Of a stretch of DNA of 64,000 nt, positions 18,832 through 27,879 are shown piece after piece. The notes under the pieces are model-generated. The model was not told the DNA's origin. It saw only the letters and a list, made by a program, of their open reading frames with translations, and searched no databases. The first letter of the stretch is position 1. Each line of letters opens with the position of its first letter. Position numbers and translations under genes: made by a program. The DNA comes from Cupriavidus basilensis (GTDB taxonomy: Bacteria; Pseudomonadota; Gammaproteobacteria; Burkholderiales; Burkholderiaceae): NCBI RefSeq assembly GCF_008801925.2, contig NZ_CP062804.1, forward strand, positions 2,728,001 to 2,792,000, given 5' to 3'.

Positions 18832-18888
18832 TTGACGACGTGCCTGCTCGGGTTATACTTGCCCCATGTTGTACGATAACTTATAAGT
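18832..18888 (+). promoter_or_regulatory. Promoter and palindrome of the aldolase-reductase-kinase unit
   Basis: TTGACG at 18832, a 16-base spacer and TATACT at 18854 make a strong sigma-70 promoter. Just downstream of the expected start point is a perfect 10-bp palindrome ACTTATAAGT (18879-18888), placed where a repressor would block transcription. No repressor gene is adjacent. Confidence 0.65.
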
Positions 18889-18906
18889 CAAGCCACAGGA
18901 GACACA

Positions 18907-19698
18907 ATGCGCGAGAACCGGATACGGAACATGTGGGCGAACGGGCAAGCCGTCGTCAATGGCTGGCTGTCCATCCCCAGCAGCTTTGCCGCGGAGACGA
19001 TGGCCCACCAGGGCTGGGACTCCCTCACGGTGGACCTGCAGCACGGCGCGCTGGACTACCGCGATGCCCTCAGCCTGTTCACGGCGATCTCCACCACCGA
19101 CACCATGCCGGTGGCGCGCGTGCCCTGGAACGAGCCAGGCATCCTGATGAAGGTGCTCGACGCCGGCGCGTACGGCGTGATCTGCCCGATGATCAACACG
19201 CGCGAAGACGCGGAGCGCCTGGTGGCCGCCACCCACTACCCGCCAATGGGCACGCGCAGCTTCGGGCCGATCCGCGGCATGCTGTATGGCGGCCCCGACT
19301 ATCCCGAGCGCGCCAACGAAACCATCGTCGTCTTCGCGATGATCGAGACCAAGCAGGGGCTGGACAACCTGGACGACATCCTGTCGGTCAAAGGGCTCGA
19401 TGCGGTTTATATCGGCCCGTCCGACTTGTCGCTCGCGCTCGGCTGCCGCCCGACCTTCGACGATGTCGACCCGCCCGTCGCGGAGGCGATCGCGCACGTG
19501 GTAGCCCGCGCCAAGGCGCACGGCGTGGTCGCCGGCATCCACAACGGCGCGCCGGAAGCGGCGTTGCGCAGGATCGAGCAAGGCTTCCAGTTCGTCACCG
19601 TTAGCTCCGATGCGCGCCTGATGGCGGCCGGTGCCCGGCAGGTGGTGACGCAGATGCGCGACGGGCAGGCGGCAGGCGGCGAAACATCGGGCTACTGA
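18907..19698 (+). CDS. HpcH/HpaI-family aldolase (2-keto-3-deoxy-acid aldolase)
   Basis: 263 residues, full length for class II HpcH/GarL aldolases. Conserved features are VDLQHGALDY (catalytic region), the RVPWNEPG segment with the substrate-binding Arg, AYGVICPMINTREDAERLV, MIETKQGLDNLDDI with the metal Glu, and YIGPSDLSLALG with the metal Asp. It would split a 2-keto-3-deoxy acid into pyruvate plus an aldehyde. The next two genes handle tartronate semialdehyde and glycerate, so the aldehyde is probably tartronate semialdehyde, as in glucarate/galactarate breakdown. GGAGACACA precedes the ATG. Confidence 0.9.
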   Translation: MRENRIRNMWANGQAVVNGWLSIPSSFAAETMAHQGWDSLTVDLQHGALDYRDALSLFTAISTTDTMPVARVPWNEPGILMKVLDAGAYGVICPMINTREDAERLVAATHYPPMGTRSFGPIRGMLYGGPDYPERANETIVVFAMIETKQGLDNLDDILSVKGLDAVYIGPSDLSLALGCRPTFDDVDPPVAEAIAHVVARAKAHGVVAGIHNGAPEAALRRIEQGFQFVTVSSDARLMAAGARQVVTQMRDGQAAGGETSGY

Positions 19699-19722
19699 GC
19701 CGGCACCGTGTCTGCACCAGCA

Positions 19723-19758
19723 TTTCAGACAACGTTTCAGACAGCGTTTCAGACAGTA
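19723..19758. repeat. Three 12-bp direct repeats
   Basis: TTTCAGACAACG, TTTCAGACAGCG and TTTCAGACAGTA lie in tandem in the gap between the aldolase and reductase genes. The function is unknown. Confidence 0.7.
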
Positions 19759-19855
19759 TCGAGACAAGAGATTTGAGGCACCGGCATCGCGGTGCCCGCT
19801 GCGCAGGCGTCCGGCGGCAAGCGATGCCATTGAGATCGACTAACGGAGAACGAAA

Positions 19856-20746
19856 GTGAAGCTTGGATTTATTGGCCTTGGCATCATGGGCACCCCGATG
19901 GCCGCCAACCTGATCGCCGGCGGGCACGAAGTCAGCCTGTCCAGCCGCAGCGGCGTGCCGCAATCCCTGCTGGACAGCGGTGGCGTGGCTTGCCACTCCG
20001 GCAAGGAAGTGGCCGAACGCTCGGATGTGATCTTCCTGATGGTGCCGGACACGCCCCATGTGGAGGCCGCGCTGTTCAATGACGGCGGTATTGCCGCCGG
20101 GCTGAGCGCCGGCAAGATCGTGGTCGACATGAGCTCGATCTCGCCCATTGCCACCAAGGCCTTCGCCGAGCGCGTGAACGCACTTGGCTGCCAGTACCTG
20201 GATGCGCCGGTGTCCGGCGGCGAGGTCGGCGCGCGCAACGCCACGCTGTCGATCATGGTCGGCGGCCCGCAAGCGACGTTCGAGACCGTGCGCCCGCTGT
20301 TCGAGCTGATGGGCAAGAACATCACGCTGGTGGGCGACAACGGTGCGGGGCAAACCGCCAAGGTGGCCAACCAGATCATCGTGGCACTGAACATCGAGGC
20401 GGTTGCCGAGGCCCTGCTGTTCGCCTCCAAGGCCGGCGCGGATCCGGCGCGCGTGCGCCAGGCGCTGATGGGCGGCTTTGCGTCCTCCAAGGTGCTGGAA
20501 GTGCACGGCGAACGCATGATCAAGCGGACCTTCGACCCGGGCTTTCGCATCGGGCTGCACCAGAAGGACCTGAACCTTGCGTTGTCGAACGCGCGCGAGA
20601 TGGGCGTATCGCTGCCGAACACGGCCACCTGCCAGGAGTTGTTCAATGCCTGCGCAAGCCATGGCGGATCGGACTGGGATCACTCCGCACTGGTCCGCGC
20701 GCTTGAGCTGATGGCCAACCACGAAGTCGCGGCCAAGAAGGATTGA
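19856..20746 (+). CDS. garR: 2-hydroxy-3-oxopropionate (tartronate semialdehyde) reductase
   Basis: 296 residues of the beta-hydroxyacid dehydrogenase family. The N-terminal Rossmann motif is GFIGLGIMGTPMAANL, the substrate-binding motif is DAPVSGGEVGARNATL, and the catalytic Lys sits in GAGQTAKVANQIIV. It reduces tartronate semialdehyde to D-glycerate with NAD(P)H, between the aldolase and the glycerate kinase. Close paralogues reduce other 3-hydroxy acids, so the symbol depends on context. Confidence 0.9.
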   Translation: MKLGFIGLGIMGTPMAANLIAGGHEVSLSSRSGVPQSLLDSGGVACHSGKEVAERSDVIFLMVPDTPHVEAALFNDGGIAAGLSAGKIVVDMSSISPIATKAFAERVNALGCQYLDAPVSGGEVGARNATLSIMVGGPQATFETVRPLFELMGKNITLVGDNGAGQTAKVANQIIVALNIEAVAEALLFASKAGADPARVRQALMGGFASSKVLEVHGERMIKRTFDPGFRIGLHQKDLNLALSNAREMGVSLPNTATCQELFNACASHGGSDWDHSALVRALELMANHEVAAKKD

Positions 20747-20877
20747 GGGCACGATTTAGCCGGCAGTCTTTGGCATGGGGCGGCACCCGCTGCCGCCCCA
20801 TGGCCTTTCCCCGCTGCTCCCCTTTCCTCCGTATGGCGTTTGCCCTGCGGTGAGCGCCGTTCACCCCGCCTCGCCTT

Positions 20878-22068
20878 ATGCCTAGCCTTCCCGATCCCAT
20901 CATTGTCATTGCCCCCGACTCATTCAAGGGCTCCCTTGCGGCCGACCAGGTCGCCGCCGCCATCGCCGCCGGGATCCGGCGCGCGCTGCCCGGCGCGACG
21001 ATCCGGCAACGCCCGATGGCGGACGGCGGCGAAGGCACCATCGACGCAATGCTGGCCGCCGGCGGCCAGCGCGCCGGCATCGAGGTGCGCGGCGCGGATG
21101 GTGCCCCGCGCATCGCCACGGTAGCGCTGCTCGCGGGCGACCGCGCCGTGATCGAGTCCGCGGAAATCGTCGGCATCACCGATCCGGCGGGCATGGCATG
21201 CCCCGTGGCGCAGCGCTCGACGACCGGCCTCGGCGATGCCATCAAGGCCCTGCTCGACCTGGGCATGCGCGAGATCTTCGTCGGCCTTGGCGGCAGCAGC
21301 ACGAACGATGGCGGCGCCGGCCTGCTGCATGGCCTGGGGCTGCGCTTGCTGGATGCGCAGGGCCGCGACATCCCGCCCACGCCCGCCGCGTTGCCCCAAC
21401 TGGCGGCAATCGATGCCAGCCAGCTCGACCCGCGGCTGGCCGCCACCAGGCTGGTCGCGATGTGCGATGTCACCAACCCGCTGACCGGGCCGCACGGCGC
21501 CACTGCCGTGTTCGGCCCGCAAAAGGGCGTGCAAGCGCAGGATGTGGATGCCATCGATGCCGTGCTCGCCGACTACGCGAGCTTGCTGGAGCCGGCGCTC
21601 GGGCGCCGCGCCAGCAACGCGGCAGGCGCGGGAGCCGCGGGCGGCCTCGGCTACGCCTTGCTGATGCTTGGCGCGCAGATGCGCCCGGGCGCCGACATCG
21701 TGGCGGACTGCGTAGACCTCGATGGCGCGCTGGCGGGCGCCGACTGGCTGATCACCGGCGAGGGGCGCAGCGATGTGCAGACGCTAAGCGGCAAGGCGCC
21801 GTTGATCGCCTGCCAGCGCGCGCATGCCTGCGGGGTGCCCGCCTCACTGCTGTCCGGCGCCATCGACCCCGCCGCGCTGCCGGCGCTCGGGGCCCATTTC
21901 ACGGGTTGCTTTTCCCTGGCGCCCGGCCCGATCACTGTCGAGCAGGCCATGGCCAACGCGAGCGCTTTGCTGTCGGATGCGGCCGAGCAGATGGCAAGGC
22001 TGCGCTTCACCAGCACCCACCCGCTCGAACATGGGCGCCCCCGCCAGGCGGACGAGCCCTTGCACTGA
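20878..22068 (+). CDS. garK: Glycerate 2-kinase (GarK/GlxK family)
   Basis: 396 residues, slightly longer than the usual 380. Family hallmarks are APDSFKGSLAADQVA, PMADGGEGTIDAML, the Gly-rich LGGSSTNDGGAG, and AGGLGYALL near the centre, followed by GEGRSDVQTLSGKAP. It phosphorylates D-glycerate to 2-phosphoglycerate, feeding lower glycolysis. It is the third gene of the aldolase-reductase-kinase set, 131 bases after the reductase. Confidence 0.93.
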   Translation: MPSLPDPIIVIAPDSFKGSLAADQVAAAIAAGIRRALPGATIRQRPMADGGEGTIDAMLAAGGQRAGIEVRGADGAPRIATVALLAGDRAVIESAEIVGITDPAGMACPVAQRSTTGLGDAIKALLDLGMREIFVGLGGSSTNDGGAGLLHGLGLRLLDAQGRDIPPTPAALPQLAAIDASQLDPRLAATRLVAMCDVTNPLTGPHGATAVFGPQKGVQAQDVDAIDAVLADYASLLEPALGRRASNAAGAGAAGGLGYALLMLGAQMRPGADIVADCVDLDGALAGADWLITGEGRSDVQTLSGKAPLIACQRAHACGVPASLLSGAIDPAALPALGAHFTGCFSLAPGPITVEQAMANASALLSDAAEQMARLRFTSTHPLEHGRPRQADEPLH

Positions 22069-22215
22069 GCACAAAGGCGCGCGCCGGCCCGCAAATCCAG
22101 AAATTTCTTAAGGGTAAGCGAGCGCGGAAGCAGTATGCTTTTACGCGTCCGCCACGCTCGCGTTGAAGGCGGCCTGGTCTTGCCCACGTCGCCTCCCCTT
22201 CTTTCAGGAGCTTGC

Positions 22216-22590
22216 ATGCATCCTAGCGCCCGAGCCGGCCCCAATTCGATCACGCGCGGCGGCAGTCCCTCCGCCCCCCACCCCGCCATCAGCAAGCAAG
22301 GCGATCTCATCGCCGAGCTGATCGGCATGACGCGTCCCGCCAATGCCGAGGCGCAGCCCCTCGTATCCGCACTGATCGACCGGATCGAAACGCTGGATCG
22401 CGCGCTGCGCGAACGCATCGCCAACGGTTGCGCGGAGTTGCAAAGCGTCAGCGCCGGGATGGATAGCCTGCTGCAACTGGCGGAGCTGCACAGCGAGAAG
22501 ACGGAGGAGGCTTACGGCTTGTATTGCTTGCTCAAGCTGCTGAAGCTGCAACTGGATAACGCTGTGGAGGACGTGGCTCGGCTGGTCTGA
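22216..22590 (+). CDS. Hypothetical protein, 124 aa
   Basis: A small soluble, mostly helical protein. The segment from about residue 30 onwards (SKQGDLIAELIGMTRPAN, then heptad-like Leu positions) resembles small DUF1484-type proteins known from Cupriavidus and Ralstonia; this is from memory and unchecked. AGGAG lies 6 bases before the ATG at 22216, which fixes the start. It stands alone between garK and the convergent marR. Confidence 0.7.
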   Translation: MHPSARAGPNSITRGGSPSAPHPAISKQGDLIAELIGMTRPANAEAQPLVSALIDRIETLDRALRERIANGCAELQSVSAGMDSLLQLAELHSEKTEEAYGLYCLLKLLKLQLDNAVEDVARLV

Positions 22591-22641
22591 GGCGCCAGGA
22601 TAGAAAATTTCGGGGGTTTTGGCTGGGCGTGCTGCCCGCCT

Positions 22642-23085
22642 TCAACGATCGACGATCGTGCCCAGGTTTTGCCGCACGCGCTGAAGCAGGCCGATCAGTT
22701 GCTCCCGTTCCGGCTCGCTGAGGCCGGCCAGCGCCTCCGCGGCAACCTCGTCGCCAACCCGCCGGGCCTTGTCCAGCGCGCTTTGCGCCTTGGGCGTCAT
22801 GCGCACCACGCGCTCGCGGCGGTCTTCCGGGTTGAGCACGCGCTCAATCCAGCCGCCCTCTTCCATGCGGTCAAGCAGGCGTCCCGCCGAAATCGGCGCG
22901 ACTTCCAGCAACTCGGCCAGCCGTACCTGGTTGACTTCACCATAGTGCGACAGATAGGCGAGCGCACGGCATTGCGCCCGGGTGAGGTCAAGGGACGACT
23001 TGGCCAGTTCGTCGAACCGCTTGCCGTTGAGGCGGCCAACGTCCGAGACCAGGAAGCCAAAGCGCTTTTCCAGTTTCGTTTCCAT
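22642..23085 (-). CDS. MarR-family transcriptional repressor
   Basis: 147 residues with a winged helix-turn-helix (about 45-110): LTRAQCRALAYLSHYGEVNQ, LAELLEVAPISAGRLLDRME, then the wing NPEDRRERVVRMT. The ATG at 23085 begins the domain. It is divergent from a DHA2 drug exporter and probably represses it by binding the palindrome over the exporter's -10 box; phenolic or drug ligands usually release such proteins. Confidence 0.92.
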   Translation of the reverse strand: METKLEKRFGFLVSDVGRLNGKRFDELAKSSLDLTRAQCRALAYLSHYGEVNQVRLAELLEVAPISAGRLLDRMEEGGWIERVLNPEDRRERVVRMTPKAQSALDKARRVGDEVAAEALAGLSEPEREQLIGLLQRVRQNLGTIVDR

Positions 23086-23141
23086 GGCGCGATTGTACAA
23101 AGATCTCCCTCGCGCGCGCCGCCACGCCCGCAAGAAGCGGC

Positions 23142-23181
23142 TTGCCATGCTTTGGCGCGACCTTATAATAAGCATGCTTAT
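23142..23181 (+). promoter_or_regulatory. Exporter promoter overlapped by a MarR-type operator
   Basis: TTGCCA (23142), a 16-base spacer and a consensus TATAAT (23164-23169). The last bases of the -10 run into a perfect 14-bp palindrome ATAAGCATGCTTAT (23168-23181). A repressor bound here would block polymerase. The site lies in the marR/exporter divergent region. Confidence 0.75.
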
Positions 23182-23214
23182 CATCTAACCAAACCCCTCC
23201 AGGTTGTTCAAACC

Positions 23215-24753
23215 ATGTCTTCCGAAGCGGTAGCCGCGCGCGTAGAAATGCCGCTCAACCGGCCCATGATCACCATCGCGATCATGGCCGCGACCCTGAT
23301 CCAGACGCTCGACAGCACCATCGCCAACGTGGCGCTGCCGCACATGCAAGGCAGCCTGTCGGCGTCGCAGGACGAGATCACCTGGGTGCTGACCTCGTAC
23401 ATCGTCGCTGCCGCGATCGCCACGCCGCTCACCGGCTGGCTGTCCGACCGGCTCAGCGTCAAGCGGCTGCTGGCCATCTCGATCACCGGTTTCACCATTG
23501 CCTCGGCGTTCTGCGGGATGTCCGACACGCTGGCGCAGATCGTGGCGTCGCGGCTGCTGCAGGGCATTTTCGGGGCGTCGCTGGTGCCGCTGTCGCAATC
23601 CATCCTGCTGGATATCAACCCCCGCCAGAAGCAGGGACAGGCGATGGCGGTGTGGGGCATGGGCGTGATGGTGGGGCCCATCCTGGGGCCGACGCTGGGC
23701 GGCTGGCTGACCGATAGCTACAACTGGCGATGGGTATTTTTCATCAATGTGCCGATTGGTGCATTCGCGTTGTTCGGCGTGCTGTCCTTCCTGCCCAACC
23801 GGGCGCCAGCGCGAGCCGTAAAGTTCGATGCGTTCGGCTTCATCACGCTTGGCCTGGCCATCGGCGCGTTCCAGGCCATGCTCGACCGCGGCGAACAGCT
23901 CGACTGGTTCGGCTCGCTGGAAATCCGCATCGAGGCCATCCTGGCGGGGGTCAGCTTCCTGTATTTCCTGGCGCACACCGCCACGGCCGGGCCCAGGTCA
24001 TTCTTCCGGTACCAGTTGCTCAAGGACCGCAACTTTGCCACCGGCGCCTGCTTTATCTTCGTGATCGGCGCGGTCATGTACGCCACCCGCGCCTTGCTGC
24101 CGCCGATGCTGCAAAACCTGATGGGCTATCCGGTGGCCACCACCGGGCTGGTTACCGCGCCAAGCGGCGCCGGCACCATGCTCTCCATGCTGCTGGCCGG
24201 ACGCCTGCTCAAGCGGATCGACGCGCGCGTGCTGCTGTTTGCGGGTTTCCTGATTTCCGCTTTCGCGCTGTGGCAGATGATGCAGTACACCGTGGTGCTG
24301 TCGGTCTCCGATATCGTGTGGCCCGGCATCATCCAGGGCTTTGGCCTGGGGCTGGTGTTCGTGCCGCTGAGCGCGCTGACGTTTTCCACGCTCGCGCCGG
24401 CGTTGCGCGCGGATGGTACGGCCACCTACAGCCTGATGCGCAATATCGGCAGCAGCATCGGCATCTCCGTGATCCAGACCTTGATGACGCGCAACACGCA
24501 GGTGGCCCACGCCGACCTGGCGGCCAATGTGAGCGTGTACAACCCGGCCCTGCAATCCCTGCTGGCCAGCGGCTCGCGCTATGACCTGGCCATGCTCAAC
24601 CAGTCGATCAACCAGCAGGCCGCGATGATCGCCTACCTCAACGATTTCAAGGTCATGTTCCTTGCCACGCTGCTGGTGGTGCCGCTCATCCTGCTGATCA
24701 AGCCCACGCGCCACGTCGACGACGATGCCGTGGCGCATGCGGCCATGGATTGA
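23215..24753 (+). CDS. DHA2-family multidrug MFS exporter (EmrB-like)
   Basis: 512 residues with 14 predicted membrane helices. Motif C-like LDSTIANVALPHMQGSLSAS and motif A-like WLSDRLSVKRLL, followed by GPTLGGWLTDSYNWRWVFFINVP, are typical of EmrB/QacA drug:proton antiporters. No EmrA-type adaptor gene lies next to it. The ATG at 23215 is the first Met of the conserved protein; the frame is open upstream through marR on the other strand but this is not coding. It ends 18 bases before a convergent hydrolase gene. Confidence 0.92.
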   Translation: MSSEAVAARVEMPLNRPMITIAIMAATLIQTLDSTIANVALPHMQGSLSASQDEITWVLTSYIVAAAIATPLTGWLSDRLSVKRLLAISITGFTIASAFCGMSDTLAQIVASRLLQGIFGASLVPLSQSILLDINPRQKQGQAMAVWGMGVMVGPILGPTLGGWLTDSYNWRWVFFINVPIGAFALFGVLSFLPNRAPARAVKFDAFGFITLGLAIGAFQAMLDRGEQLDWFGSLEIRIEAILAGVSFLYFLAHTATAGPRSFFRYQLLKDRNFATGACFIFVIGAVMYATRALLPPMLQNLMGYPVATTGLVTAPSGAGTMLSMLLAGRLLKRIDARVLLFAGFLISAFALWQMMQYTVVLSVSDIVWPGIIQGFGLGLVFVPLSALTFSTLAPALRADGTATYSLMRNIGSSIGISVIQTLMTRNTQVAHADLAANVSVYNPALQSLLASGSRYDLAMLNQSINQQAAMIAYLNDFKVMFLATLLVVPLILLIKPTRHVDDDAVAHAAMD

Positions 24754-24771
24754 CGCGCTTTAAGAGCATTT

Positions 24772-25449
24772 TTAGCTGGCGGCCCCGGCGATTCGCTGCC
24801 GGGTATCCAGGTACTCCGCCACGGCGCGCTGGAACACCGGCAGCTTGCCGGTGAAAAAATGGTTGGCGCCGGGCACCACCACGACCGGCAGCTCCTGCGG
24901 GCGCGCCCAGTCGAACACCGCTTGCAGCGGCACATTGGCGTCGTTCTCGCCATGGATGACAAAAGCATCTGCCGGCACCGCGGGCGTGTCGTAGGTGCGC
25001 CCGCCGGCCGCCGGCCCGGCCGGCATGCCGGCCAGGATCAGGTGCGCGACAGGCTCGCCGCTTTGAGCCAAGCGCTGCGCCACGCGCGTCTGCACATAGG
25101 CGCCGAACGAGAATCCCGCCAGCGCCAGCGGCAGGCCCGGGTGCGCTGCCTGGACCTGCCGGACCACGGCAAGCACATCGTCCGTCTCACCCTCTCCCGC
25201 ATCGTGGCTGCCTTGCGTGCCGCCCACGCCCCGGAAATTCGGCCGCACGGCTAGGAAACCGCGCGCCTGGAAGATCCTGGCCAGCGCCACCGGGATCTTG
25301 TGTTCCGCGCTGCCGCCCAGCAGCGGATGCGGGTGCGCCACGACGGCGATCGCGCGGATCGGGCCTTGCGGCGCATCGGTCAGGGCTTCGATGCTGCCGG
25401 CTGCGCCGTCGAGCCAGATGCGATTGCCTGAGGGGGGAAGCGAGGACAT
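24772..25449 (-). CDS. Alpha/beta hydrolase
   Basis: 225 residues with the form of small serine hydrolases of the COG2945 type. VAHPHPLLGGSAEHKIP near the N-terminus, the nucleophile elbow AGFSFGAYV, and a late HGENDANVPL (acid) and PGANHFF (His) complete a Ser-Asp-His triad. No signal peptide is present. The ATG at 25449 starts the conserved region, but it has no Shine-Dalgarno site on this strand, so the start is less certain. The substrate is unknown. Confidence 0.85.
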   Translation of the reverse strand: MSSLPPSGNRIWLDGAAGSIEALTDAPQGPIRAIAVVAHPHPLLGGSAEHKIPVALARIFQARGFLAVRPNFRGVGGTQGSHDAGEGETDDVLAVVRQVQAAHPGLPLALAGFSFGAYVQTRVAQRLAQSGEPVAHLILAGMPAGPAAGGRTYDTPAVPADAFVIHGENDANVPLQAVFDWARPQELPVVVVPGANHFFTGKLPVFQRAVAEYLDTRQRIAGAAS

Positions 25450-25704
25450 AAGGAGGTAGGAGATCAAGCGTGGGCAAAGAAACAGGCCGGCCAGCCTTGC
25501 GGGCAACGCGGCGGCTTTGAAGCCGCATTGTAATGCCCGCAGAGGGTGGATGACGGCCACGGATGGTCGGATACAAAGGCCGGATACAAAGGGCCGGATA
25601 CCAAAGCCAGGCGGGAGCGTTCGCGCCGCCACCCGTGCCCGGCCAGTGCCTATACTCGTTGCATCACTTCCATGGCCTTGCGGCACCGATCAGGAGGACA
25701 GCCC

Positions 25705-26094
25705 ATGACCGCCTCTCCAGCCGATCCCGGTCCTGATCCCGCGGCCCCGCCACCGCCCGCCCCCAAGGCGGTAGGCGCGCCGCCGCAGGTCGTGCCGGCC
25801 GGCTACCGGCAAGGCATCATCACCGCCATCACGGTCCTGCTGGGCTTCTCGCTGGCGTTCTGGCGCTTCTGGGGCTTCGAGAGCCCTGGCCACTGGAGCG
25901 TCCAGGCGTTGTTCGCCGCCACCTCGCTGGTGGCGGCGGTGTGCCTGCAGATCATCGCCCTGTTCCGCTCGCTGCGGGTGGAGGACGACCAGGTGCCCGA
26001 GTACCGCAAGACGGTGCGCTGGTTCATCGCCTCGGCCATCGCGCTGCTGATCGGGTTGTTCGGCGCCATGCTGGATGCAGCCGTGGCAGGATAG
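25705..26094 (+). CDS. Small membrane protein, 129 aa
   Basis: A Pro/Ala-rich N-terminus (1-33) is followed by three hydrophobic helices (about 38-55, 65-85 and 105-125). AGGAGG sits 7 bases before the ATG. No family is recognised; proteins of this type are often annotated as uncharacterised membrane proteins. Confidence 0.75.
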   Translation: MTASPADPGPDPAAPPPPAPKAVGAPPQVVPAGYRQGIITAITVLLGFSLAFWRFWGFESPGHWSVQALFAATSLVAAVCLQIIALFRSLRVEDDQVPEYRKTVRWFIASAIALLIGLFGAMLDAAVAG

Positions 26095-26185
26095 GCGCCC
26101 GGAGGGCACGCCCTGCAGCCTGCATCGCGGCCAAGTAGAATGCACTCCGCCATTCAGGCAACACAAACAACAGGAGACAACGCCA

Positions 26186-26626
26186 ATGCAGATTCCCGCT
26201 ACGTTGGAGTGCCTTTGCGGCCAGGTGCAGCTGCGCATTGCCGGGGAACCGGTGGCGAAAGCCAATTGCCATTGCCAGGCCTGCCGGGATTTCTATGCCA
26301 CGCCGGTGTTCGCCGCCACGGCCTGGGAGCCGGCCAACGTGGTGGTGGCGCGCGGCGCGCAGCACCTGGCCACCTATCACCATGCGACCCGGCAGCTCCA
26401 GCGCCAGTTTTGCCCGCAGTGCGGCGAGACGCTCTTTGGCATCAACCGGCTGGGCATGTCGGTGATCCCGAACACCCTCTTCGCGCGGGCCTGCGGCGGC
26501 GCGCTGCCGGATGCGCTGCAGCCGGCCATGCACCTGTTCTATCGCCATCGCGTGGTGGAAGTCGACGACGCCCTGCCCAAGTACCTCGATGGCTGGGATG
26601 GCCCGGTGCACAAGGCCGGGTTCTGA
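26186..26626 (+). CDS. GFA-family (CENP-V/GFA domain) zinc protein
   Basis: 146 residues with the zinc ligands of the GFA fold: CLCG near residue 8, CHCQAC about 30 and CPQCGETLFG about 85. The family includes glutathione-dependent formaldehyde-activating enzymes, but most members lack a proven reaction. CAGGAGAC precedes the ATG at 26186. It is a single gene. Confidence 0.9.
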   Translation: MQIPATLECLCGQVQLRIAGEPVAKANCHCQACRDFYATPVFAATAWEPANVVVARGAQHLATYHHATRQLQRQFCPQCGETLFGINRLGMSVIPNTLFARACGGALPDALQPAMHLFYRHRVVEVDDALPKYLDGWDGPVHKAGF

Positions 26627-26822
26627 GCCAAGGACCGGCGGCCCGGATGCCATCGGCAGCGCCGGGCGCCCCAAGGCAGGCTCAAGCATGGGGGTGCGAA
26701 GCATGTACGTGTGAGCGGCGTCAGCCTTGACCATCACGAAATGGTGAAGCGTTCAATGTTGCGGCAAGCGTGCCGGGCGAAGTGCCTGGCTGGCGCGAAC
26801 CACGATCTACCTCGGCCGCGGC

Positions 26823-27770
26823 CTATTCCCCTTGCCGGACTGGCCGGTGCCGCACTGGCATCGTCATGGCGGCCACGCCCGCGACGACACACGCCAGGCC
26901 GGCCCACGCCCCCGCGGCCAGCGATTCCCCGAGAAACACGATGCCGATGGCCACGCCGATCGGCACGCGCAGATAAGCTTGCGCCGTGGTGCCCACCGGC
27001 CCCAGCGTACGTATCAGGCGAAAGTAGATGACAAAGGCCAGCGCGGTCGAGAACACGGATAACGCCAGCAGCGCCGCAAGCGATGACAGCGACGGATGCA
27101 GCGTCCAGGGCCGGTCGATGGCCAGGCTTGCCGGCACCAGCACCGCCGCCCCGACGATCATCGAGCCCGCGGCAGGCGCGGCGGCGGGCAGGTCCTTGAA
27201 CGAGCGCCCGTAGATGGCCGCGCCGGCGTAGCAGACGGTCGCGGCAACGATGGCCAGTTGCGCAAGCAGTTGCTGCCCAAGCCCGCCCAGCACGCTGGTG
27301 CCGACGATCAGGCAGATGCCCGCAAGCCCCGCCACCACGCCGAACAGCTTGCGCGCCGTGATGGGCTCATGGCGCGTGACCAGCCACGTGCCCAGTACGG
27401 CGATCACCGGCGACGCAGAATTCAGGATCGTCGCCAGCCCCGCCGGGACCGATTGCTCGGCCCACGCAATGAGCGTGAACGGCACGACGCTGTTGAGCAT
27501 GGCCTGCACCGCAAAGCGGCGCCAGACTGCCGCGCCACGCGGGATCTGCATGCCGCTTGCCGCCATCCACGCCACCAGCAGCGCACCGGCGATCAACGTC
27601 CTGGCCGCAATCAGCGTGACCGGGGGAATCGTGGCCACGCCAAGCCGGATGAATGTGTAAGACGCGCCCCAGAGCGTGGACAAAGCCAGCAGCAAGGCCA
27701 TGTCCAGGGCGCGACCGCTGGCGCCTTGGGCGTGGTTGGCGCGTGCATCCGCGCTGGGCAGGGCTGGCAT
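26823..27770 (-). CDS. DMT-superfamily (EamA) transporter
   Basis: 315 residues with two EamA repeats and about ten membrane helices (first: LLLALSTLWGASYTFIRLG; second repeat begins AATVCYAGAAIYG). GGAGAGAA before the ATG at 27770 decides the start over a Met 10 residues upstream. Such permeases export amino acids or metabolites; the substrate is unknown. Confidence 0.88.
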   Translation of the reverse strand: MPALPSADARANHAQGASGRALDMALLLALSTLWGASYTFIRLGVATIPPVTLIAARTLIAGALLVAWMAASGMQIPRGAAVWRRFAVQAMLNSVVPFTLIAWAEQSVPAGLATILNSASPVIAVLGTWLVTRHEPITARKLFGVVAGLAGICLIVGTSVLGGLGQQLLAQLAIVAATVCYAGAAIYGRSFKDLPAAAPAAGSMIVGAAVLVPASLAIDRPWTLHPSLSSLAALLALSVFSTALAFVIYFRLIRTLGPVGTTAQAYLRVPIGVAIGIVFLGESLAAGAWAGLACVVAGVAAMTMPVRHRPVRQGE

Positions 27771-27879
27771 GGCGTTCTCTCCGAAAGGGCTCGCCGCCAT
27801 TGTGGGCGCGCACTGCGGGAAAACGTTTCAGCTTGTGGCGAAGCATGGATTGCAGGCCAAGCCGGCGCGCATCAGGGCG

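Noticed and set aside
22669..23214. N-terminal extension of the DHA2 exporter frame through marR
   Set aside because: The extension is antisense to marR and carries no exporter motif; promoter, operator and ATG lie at 23142-23217.
25441..25460. AAGGAGGT on the plus strand at the hydrolase start
   Set aside because: A near-perfect Shine-Dalgarno sequence, but no start codon with an open frame follows on the plus strand, and it is on the wrong strand for the hydrolase.
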